Shown piece after piece: positions 40,794 to 45,974 of a stretch of DNA of 45,974 nt (positions are counted from its first letter, which is position 1; each line of letters opens with the position of its first letter). Source of the stretch: UBA4738 sp002413305 (lineage in GTDB: Bacteria; Actinomycetota; UBA4738); contig DAIUAM010000027.1 of assembly GCA_036847185.1 (NCBI GenBank), positions 1 through 45,974 on the forward strand, written 5' to 3'. The notes under the pieces are model-generated. The model was not told where the DNA came from. It did no database searches and saw nothing but the letters and a program-made list of their open reading frames with translations. Position numbers and translations under genes: made by a program.

Positions 40794-41340
40794 TGCTTGC
40801 CTTCGCACACGGGTCCTGGCCGGTCAGCGTGTACGTCCTGTTCGGGACGCTCGCCGCAACCGTCGTCGTGACCGGGACGGGCGCCATCGCGACCCTTCGC
40901 GACCGAACCGGTGGACCGCCGCCTGAAGGGCGCCCATTCCACAAGTACTCGCCGGAGACGGTCGGGATGTACCTCCAGGAGGCGGGCGCCGAGGGCGCGG
41001 CCTCTACCGGCGAGCGCTTCTGCAAGATGTCGCCTTCCTGTTGCTCTACGGAGCCGGCTTCGTCCTCCTCATCGACGGGACGTTGGGTCGGTTGTTCGCC
41101 GACCCAAACAACCCGTGGCGTTTCATCCTCGACGCCGTCGGCGTTGCTGCGGCGATCGTGGATGCAGGAGAGGACGCCCTTCTTGCGCTGGCGGTGGGCA
41201 AGAGCGGCCTGACCCGTCCGGCGCTGATCCCTGCCGCGAATGCGCTGACGTTCTGCAAGTGGCTCCTCGTCCTAGCATCGGTGGTCGGGGTCGCCACTGG
41301 GGCAGTGCTCCTGGGGTTGCGCGGTTCGGGCTGGATCTGA
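40793..41340 (+). pseudogene. Frameshifted multi-helix membrane protein
   Basis: From ATG 40793 the frame reads MLAFAHGSWPVSVYVLFGTL (first helix) and then a soluble segment to about YLQEAGAEG. The sequence continues sensibly only in another frame (GLYRRALLQDVAFLLLYG, then helices to LRGSGWI at 41340). A single missing base near 40995-41005 would join the halves into a protein of about 180 residues with three to four helices. It overlaps the patatin stop and was probably a partner of that protein. A sequencing error would restore it. Two overlapping genes are less likely because the second half lacks a ribosome site and a good start. Confidence 0.65.
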
Positions 41341-41405
41341 CCCGGGATGGATCGGGGGGTCGCCGATCCGGTGTCGACTCACCGGTGCATCGGAGGTCGA
41401 CTGCT

Positions 41406-41694
41406 CTATGCGAAGAGCTCGCGGTCGCGGATCTTCCGGGCATCCGTGTAGTCCTCGTCCCACCAGGGCAGCTCGCCGGGCTTTCGGGGAGGTTTGGCGA
41501 GCACGAGCTCTCTCTTCGCCTTCGTCGCATCGTGCTGGATGACCCGGAAGTGATAGTGGTCGAAGATGCGAAGAGCCTCAACCGTGTAGGAGACCGCGAT
41601 CCGACGGTCGCGGATGAGCAGGAGGTTCTCCCCGTTCTGGATGTCGGCCGGGGAAGAGAAGTTGTACGAGCCCAGGTACCGCACCGGCCGGTTC
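41406..41694 (-). pseudogene. C-terminal fragment of a phospholipase D-family protein
   Basis: About 96 residues on the minus strand from VRYLGSYNFSSPADIQNGEN to the natural end KIRDRELFA. The GSYNFS and NGENLLLI motifs match the second half of the C-terminal PLD active-site block, and EALRIFDHYHFRV is typical of the tail. The HxK part and everything N-terminal are missing. Upstream of about 41694 the minus strand stops making sense and the plus strand becomes a different coding sequence. The fragment itself has no internal frameshift. A stretch of 65 bases without a recognisable gene separates it from the preceding gene. Confidence 0.7.
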
Positions 41695-42502
41695 ACCGGG
41701 ATCCAGAACCCGGACGGGAGCCTGTTGTTCACCCCCGTGCCGGCCCAACAAGCCGACCCGTCCGGGACCGGCTGGATCCTGGCCCAGTCGGACACCGCCG
41801 ATCCGCGCGGTGGCTTCGAGTACAGCTTGATCTCGGTGCGGAAGGATCCGACCACGGGGGAGCCGCTGCTCTCACCGGTCCGAACCCTTCCCGTGCAGCG
41901 CTTCACGACGCCGGCGCCCGCGGTGCAGTGCCCGGGCTCCGGGTTCGACCTCGACACACTGGACGGCCGGCTGGAACATGCCGTCTCCGCGATCGACCCC
42001 CACGTCGGAGCCCAGGTGGTCTGGACGGCGATGGCGGTGTTCGGCGGCGGGGGGTCGGAGGAGCGGTGGTTCGAGATCCGGCCGGGCGGCGCCGGCGGGC
42101 CCGGCATCGTGCAGCACGGCGTCGTGACCGATCCGGGCCGGTTCGTATGGAACGGAGCGATCTCACCCGACCGGACGGTGACCGGCGGTGGCCGGGCACA
42201 CGGATCGGCCATGGTCATGGGGTTCACCACGTCCTCCTCGACGCAGTGCGCCGACGTCGAGATGGTCTCGAAGGCGGACGCCGCATCCCAGACGGCGCCG
42301 ATCGTCGTCGAGGCTCCGGGCGTGTCGATGGACGACTTCTCCTGCACGGGCAACCTGTGCCGGTGGGGGGATTACAGCGGCGCGTCACCCCGATCCCGGT
42401 GCGAGCCTCGCGGCGCGGGTCGGAGCAGTCTGGCTGGCGCAGGACGTCCCGGACTCCTCGGGGGCACAACAGGACACGTGGGTGTGGGAGGCTCGCCCCT
42501 GA
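41695..42502 (+). pseudogene. C-terminal fragment of a secreted propeller-type protein, frameshifted
   Basis: About 265 residues beginning near GIQNPDGSLLFTPVPAQ, with no start codon or signal peptide. VSAIDPHVGAQVVWTAMAVF and DDFSCTGNLCRWGDYSGASP resemble the last blades of exported sialidase-like proteins. After GDYSGAS the frame breaks at a CCCC run (42388-42391). Removing one C restores DPGASLAARVGAVWLAQDV and the natural end VWEARP at 42502. The missing N-terminus begins exactly where the oppositely oriented PLD fragment begins. Function of the complete protein is unknown. Confidence 0.65.
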
Positions 42503-43002
42503 CCTCAGACGAGGGAGTGCGCCCCTGACGCTCCGGGCGTCACCTCATCGCGGCTCACCACCTTCGCCGGGTCCAACGTTCCGGCCGGGACCGAGGTGGA
42601 CGGTTCGTAGGACAGATAGTCAGGACGGTCCTTGACGGGTGGGAGCCCGGCTCGGCGAAGGATCGGGTTGCCTGGTGCCGCAATTACCACCTCGAACACC
42701 GGTTCATACACGTAGCCCTCAGCGTCCGTCGCCCGCCCCGAAGATCTGGGAGCCCGTTCAGGCAACCGAGGCGCTTCGACCCGCCCGTGAGCGACTCCGG
42801 GGGGCAGAAGACGTCTGCGACGCCAGACCCTCAGCGATGGGCCCTCCGGCACTGCCCGGCTGCCGACCCAACCGTATGGTTGATACAGGGTGCGAGGCCC
42901 GAGGGATGCTCTCGCCGCACGGAGCTCATGCCCTGACACTGAGGGCTGCGGGCCTGGAGGGAGACGCCATGCGCAGTGAGGAAGAAAGGGGAAGAGGAGG
43001 CC
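42503..43002. other. No intact gene; one unexplained minus-strand frame
   Basis: A minus-strand frame from about 42730 to 42505 (EGYVYEPVFEVVIAAPGNPI ... DEVTPGASG) has protein-like composition but no start, ribosome site or recognisable family. It could be another C-terminal fragment. The rest of the stretch shows nothing I can support. A candidate ribosome site for the PQ-loop gene lies at its right end. Confidence 0.3.
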
Positions 43003-43340
43003 GTGTTTGAGATCCTTGGCATCGCGGGAATCGCGATCTCGGTGGCGGCGTATATGCCCCAGGTAGTCCACCTGGCGCGAGAGCACTGCTCCGCGGAGTG
43101 AGCGGCCGCGCCTGGGTGACGTGGCTTGCAAGCAGCATTCTCGTCGGCATGCTCGCTGTACATCGGCGGGATCCGGTCTTCATCTTGCTCCAGACTTGCA
43201 CCCTGACATCGGCTGTCGTGATCCTGGTCCTGGCACGGAGGTACAAGGGGTCGGTGTGCAGATTCCATGCGCGCACTGACACCCAGGTTCGCCCAGTCCT
43301 TCCGGTAGGCATGGCGAATGCCAGCAGCCCGTCCTCCTGA
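43003..43340 (+). pseudogene. Frameshifted PQ-loop / SemiSWEET-like membrane protein
   Basis: GTG 43003, after GAAGAGGAGG, opens MFEILGIAGIAISVAAYMPQVVHLAREHCS with the Pro-Gln of the PQ-loop motif. A TGA at 43099 then cuts it. One base missing near 43094 would continue it as AGVSGRAWVTWLASSILVGM and QTCTLTSAVVILVLARRYKG, giving about 112 residues with three helices. The family includes small sugar or lysosomal-type transporters and LpxB-N-like proteins; a transport role is inferred from family only. Functional as drawn only if the base is a sequencing error. Confidence 0.7.
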
Positions 43341-43430
43341 CGCACGCCACGATCGGCGGGGCAACGTTCACCTTGGGACCCCCGGCGTTGCCCGCGGAAG
43401 GCCCCCCTGCCGAGTGGTGGTCCTGTCCGA

Positions 43431-43609
43431 CTACCGGTGGTCGTGATCGGTCTCTTTCTTTGCGACCTCGACCGTCTTGGCCAGGTTCTGCAGGGCCGTG
43501 TCGAGGTCGTAACCGTCGATAGCAGCGCTCTCTCTAGACCTTCGATGGTCAGATACTCGCGGTTGCCATGATCCTCATGCGGCAACAGGCACCCACACGT
43601 CAGGCACAT
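43431..43609 (-). pseudogene. Frameshifted small Cys-rich protein (MCLTCGC family)
   Basis: ATG 43609, with GGAGGTG 8 bases upstream, opens MCLTCGCLLPHEDHGNREYL and TIEGLERA. One missing base near 43525 breaks the frame. In the other frame the sequence continues AAIDGYDLDTALQNLAKTVE and ends DHDHR-TAG at 43431. The restored product is 59 residues. I recall small proteins with the same MCxTCGC...PHxDHGN opening in actinobacteria, annotated as hypothetical. The CxxCxC and His residues suggest metal binding. The total length of 179 bases, one short of a multiple of three, supports a single-base deletion. Confidence 0.65.
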
Positions 43610-43716
43610 CGCACTCCCACCTCCTTCCGAAGCGACCGAACAAACGACGCATTGGTCGCCGCTGGCGTCCCTCGCGGACCGAGCGTCGCCACCGCCGAAC
43701 GCGTTCACGGCGCACA

Positions 43717-43848
43717 CTACTGTTCGTGTCCCGCTTCTCGTTCCTCCCCACCTCCCAAGAGCAACAGCGCAAACAACGGGAAGAACATTACCGAAAGCAA
43801 GCCGGCGCCGATGAGAGCAGCCCCGTGGACCGTGATCTGACCAAGGGA
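43717..43848 (-). other. Small single-helix membrane ORF, start unclear
   Basis: About 40 residues are readable: ITVHGAALIGAGLLSVMFFP, then LFALLLLGGGEEREAGHEQ and TAG at 43717. This is one hydrophobic helix and a charged tail, with plausible codon use. No ATG, GTG or TTG stands in frame before it; the frame closes at a TAG about eight codons upstream. Either the start lies inside the helix or an indel has removed it, as in neighbouring genes. It ends about 100 bases before the Cys-rich gene on the same strand. Confidence 0.4.
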
Positions 43849-43926
43849 AGCCCTGGTCTATCCGTCCACTTCGCCGTTCCCTGGTGCGCTTCAGCGCACC
43901 GGGGAGTGTGGCATCTTAGGTTCGGC

Positions 43927-44355
43927 TCAATTCCAACGACGCCAGTTGACAGCGTCTGGGTCAGAACCCGCCGTCACCTCGCCCTTCCATCCGTTGAAGG
44001 CAGCCAGGGCTTCCCCTTTCTCACGCTCGGGCACGTTGAAGTGATCGAGGGTGCGACCAAGCTCCGCCGAGACCTCGTCGAACACGTCGGGTGGAATCTT
44101 CAAGTCGAAATGTGCATCGCGTAGCTCTCTGGCGACGTATTGGAATGGTCCGCCCGCCACCGAGGCGACCCATAGCGTCCTAAGGAACTTGAGCCCGGGC
44201 AACCGTCCCGGGTACTTCGCCGTGTGCCATTCGTTCAACTCGGGGTTGCCGTCGACCACCTTGGGATTCTTCAACAGTTGGTCGCTGAAGTGATCCACCA
44301 CAGCGGCGATCGCGAAGATGCCACCGAGGCGTTCATACAGAGTCGGCTCCGCCAT
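43927..44355 (-). CDS. Truncated hemoglobin (group 1-like)
   Basis: A 142-residue globin. The opening LYERLGGIFAIAAVVDHFSD matches the trHb A-B helix region, AGGPFQYVARELRDAHFDLKI contains the GGP turn and the proximal His (F8), and FDEVSAELGRTLDHFNVPE is the usual end. At the B10 position, where group 1 proteins usually have Tyr (FYxRVL), this has Ser (FSDQLL), which would alter O2/NO chemistry. GGAGGGGAAGG precedes ATG 44355. It is apparently full length and the only clearly intact gene in the damaged 40.8-45.0 kb stretch. NO or O2 handling is the family role; here it is inference. Confidence 0.82.
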   Translation of the reverse strand: MAEPTLYERLGGIFAIAAVVDHFSDQLLKNPKVVDGNPELNEWHTAKYPGRLPGLKFLRTLWVASVAGGPFQYVARELRDAHFDLKIPPDVFDEVSAELGRTLDHFNVPEREKGEALAAFNGWKGEVTAGSDPDAVNWRRWN

Positions 44356-44677
44356 GACCTTCCCCTCCCGTCGTCTTCATGCTGGCGACCGGGGCATCCG
44401 ACCACAGCCGCTCGCTCAAACGCGTATGACCGGCGCACCTACCGGCGACTCTGGCCCCGGAAGATGTCGCCCAACGTCACACTTCGACTGCCGGTCGGGA
44501 AAGCGCAGACCCCACGTGCGCGGCGACCTACCCACTCCAGACCGGCGGCTCGAGCCCAAAAAGGAGTGAGCCGTCTTCCACCCCCTTCCCGAGGCACCTC
44601 ACGAACTCATGGAATACGGACGAGCGCCAAGCCGAGTTTGCGTTGGGGGCCTCTCTCCAAAGTGGAGGTCGAACACC
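44356..44677. other. Gene-free spacer
   Basis: Divergent spacer between the globin gene (-) and the patatin remnant (+). I see no convincing gene or hairpin; short open frames have no ribosome site or recognisable sequence. Confidence 0.4.
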
Positions 44678-44960
44678 ATGCGCTGAACCGACATCCTTGT
44701 GGGTGCCGGACCTGGCGCCATGGGGGTCCTTCGAGGTCGGTGCGCTCAAGTACCTGATCCATGCCTCCGGCATCCGTCCCGACGTGATCACGTGCACCCT
44801 CGGTTGGCGCCGTGGACGGAATGAAGCTGGCTGAAGGAAGGGGGCTCCGATCCAGGCCAACGGCCAGCCGCAGGGCCCGAGGGCTCGATGGCCTCGAGCA
44901 GATCTGGCTCTCGCTCGGATCGCCCAGTCAGCTGTTCTCGCCGAGCGACACGCCGAGCGA
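44678..44960 (+). pseudogene. Multiply frameshifted N-terminal fragment of a patatin-like protein
   Basis: GGAGGTC lies before ATG 44678. Pieces in different frames assemble a patatin N-terminus: TDILVGAGPGAMG, then GSFEVGALKYLIHASGIRPD, then the nucleophile segment TSVGAVDGMKLAEG, then GLDGLEQIWLSLGSPSQLFS. Joining them needs one base lost right after the ATG, one extra G in the GGGGG run near 44731, and one extra C near 44798. After about 44950 similarity ends and the catalytic Asp region is absent. It is unlike the membrane patatin at 38424 and closer to RssA-type soluble patatins. Non-functional as written. Confidence 0.6.
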
Positions 44961-45055
44961 AGTTTCCGCCGGCCTGCCCGGCTCGCTACTATGGGTGCGT
45001 CGTCGGGTATGCATCGCGGCCCGAGATCTGGGCGGTCGATGGGAGTCGGTGGACC

Positions 45056-45685
45056 ATGGCGAAACGCGTGATCGCGATATCCCGCACCAACGGGGCCGGA
45101 GGCGAAGTCGTTGGCCGATTGGTTGCCGATACCCTCGGATTTCGGTACGTCGACGAGGAGATCATCACCCGCGCAGCGGAGAAGGCGGGGCTCGAGCCGA
45201 GCGCCGTTGCCGATGTCGAGCAGCGCAGGGGCCTGGTCGCTCGCATCGTCGATGGGCTCAGCAGGGCTGGGGGACCGGGCGGCGGGGTCGGCTGGTACAT
45301 CGTCCCGTCCTCCTCAGAGTTCGCGAGGACCGATGATTTCCGCACCCTCATCCTCGAGGCGATCCACGAGACTGCGGCGGCCGGCAACGTGGTGATCGTG
45401 GCCCACGCGGCGTCGATGCCCCTAGCCGGCATGGAAGGGCTGCTCCGAGTCCTTATCACGGCCCCGATGGAGACCCGGGCAAGACGGGCAGCCGAGGAAT
45501 CCGGGGTGGAGCTCTCCGAGGCGAACAAGGCGGTCAAGGCGTCCGACGCCGCACGGGCCGACTACTTCCGGCGCTTCTATTCGATCGATCAGGAACTCCC
45601 CACACACTACGACCTGGTCCTGAACACGGACCGGTTGGACACTGCGCAGGCCGCGAACATCGTCGCCCGGGCCGCCCGCGATTAG
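45056..45685 (+). CDS. Cytidylate kinase-like family protein
   Basis: A 209-residue P-loop protein. MAKRVIAISRTNGAGGEVVG matches the opening of the cytidylate kinase-like family, where ISRxxGxGG replaces the usual GxxxxGKS. LADTLGFRYVDEEIITRAAE and NVVIVAHAASMPLAGMEGLLRVLITAP are typical of the fold. The C-terminal AARADYFRRFY and HYDLVLNTDRL are also conserved in the family. The nucleotide substrate is not certain for this branch. ATG 45056 is chosen because conserved sequence starts there; a TACTAT -10-like box lies at 44987-44992. The frame is intact, in contrast to the preceding 4 kb. Confidence 0.85.
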   Translation: MAKRVIAISRTNGAGGEVVGRLVADTLGFRYVDEEIITRAAEKAGLEPSAVADVEQRRGLVARIVDGLSRAGGPGGGVGWYIVPSSSEFARTDDFRTLILEAIHETAAAGNVVIVAHAASMPLAGMEGLLRVLITAPMETRARRAAEESGVELSEANKAVKASDAARADYFRRFYSIDQELPTHYDLVLNTDRLDTAQAANIVARAARD

Positions 45686-45861
45686 GTCAGGCCGGACAGC
45701 TCTAGACCGCGCCTGTGCGCGTGGGAGGTCGCCCGGCGTCGCTCCGCAAGCCTCCAGCCCCTTTCACCATGAGCGAATCCGTCTACGAGAGCGGCGATAG
45801 ATTGGGCGCTCCTCAATCTTCGAGACATCGCCGCCCGTACGCCAACTGGGGAGGGGATGCC

Positions 45862-45974
45862 ATGGCCGCGCCACCAAGGTTGCTCCGAGCCGCCGCCATC
45901 GTCGCGGTGACGCTCGCTGTCTCAGCCTCGGGGTTGCTGCCCGGTCTTGCGACCCCCAGGCTCGCCACCACCGT
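45862..45974 (+). CDS. Start of a secreted protein, cut by the window edge
   Basis: GGGGAGGGG precedes ATG 45862. The 37 visible residues (MAAPPRLLRAAAIVAVTLAV then SASGLLPGLATP) are a signal peptide. The mature part lies outside the window, so no function can be given. TAGATT at 45802-45807 may be its -10. Confidence 0.65.
   Translation, partial: MAAPPRLLRAAAIVAVTLAVSASGLLPGLATPRLATT

Noticed and set aside
43003..43340. Programmed frameshift in the PQ-loop gene
   Set aside because: No slippery heptamer or downstream pseudoknot is visible, and neighbouring genes show similar single-base breaks.

Overview
The window is about 46 kb of high-GC DNA, with G and C dominating third codon positions. 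It uses many GTG starts and several near-leaderless promoters (a TANNNT -10 box 7-10 bases before the start codon). Gene content is typical of soil Actinomycetota: a cyclase/AAA/TPR regulator, a MacB-like ABC exporter with very large permease, PAS/GAF/GGDEF/EAL/HD-GYP proteins, and a membrane-anchored RodZ-type HTH protein. I see no integrase, transposase, phage gene, CRISPR array or plasmid function. The lineage is inferred from style only; an uncultured soil actinobacterium is the best guess.

Left part (0.3-17.3 kb): a multidomain nucleotide cyclase (-); an HTH-TM-extracellular domain protein (+); then a mostly co-oriented run of metabolic genes: 5'-3' exonuclease, YyaL/DUF255 thioredoxin-like protein, threonine synthase, cupin with a zinc ribbon, MBL hydrolase and cytochrome P450. 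A cysteine desulfurase-like enzyme and an aldo/keto reductase diverge from one promoter region, as do a tandem GNAT protein and an FAH-family hydrolase followed by a DinB-fold protein. Between the aldo/keto reductase and the GNAT gene is a 370-base stretch with a very strong Shine-Dalgarno, a 13-codon ORF, a complementary anti-SD and a terminator, which looks like a structured small transcript.

Middle part (17.3-38 kb): three cyclic-di-GMP proteins (PAS-GGDEF-EAL, PAS-PAS-GAF-GGDEF, GAF-GGDEF-GAF-GAF-HD-GYP) lie among secreted beta-propeller proteins, a Rieske protein, tRNA-Ser(GCU) and tRNA-Arg(ACG), TadA (the enzyme that edits tRNA-Arg ACG), and a three-gene ABC exporter operon. A second, degenerate copy of the tRNA-Ser promoter plus the tRNA 5' end lies just upstream of the Rieske gene.

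Right part (38.4-46 kb): a membrane-embedded patatin-like protein leads into about 4 kb in which nearly every recognisable gene is broken. It holds a frameshifted membrane protein, a phospholipase D C-terminus and a secreted-protein C-terminus facing away from one breakpoint, a frameshifted PQ-loop protein, a frameshifted small Cys-rich protein, and a multiply frameshifted patatin. An apparently intact truncated globin sits inside it. The window ends with an intact cytidylate kinase-like gene and the start of a secreted protein. The broken stretch is either a decaying locus or a poorly corrected part of the assembly; the sequence alone cannot decide.
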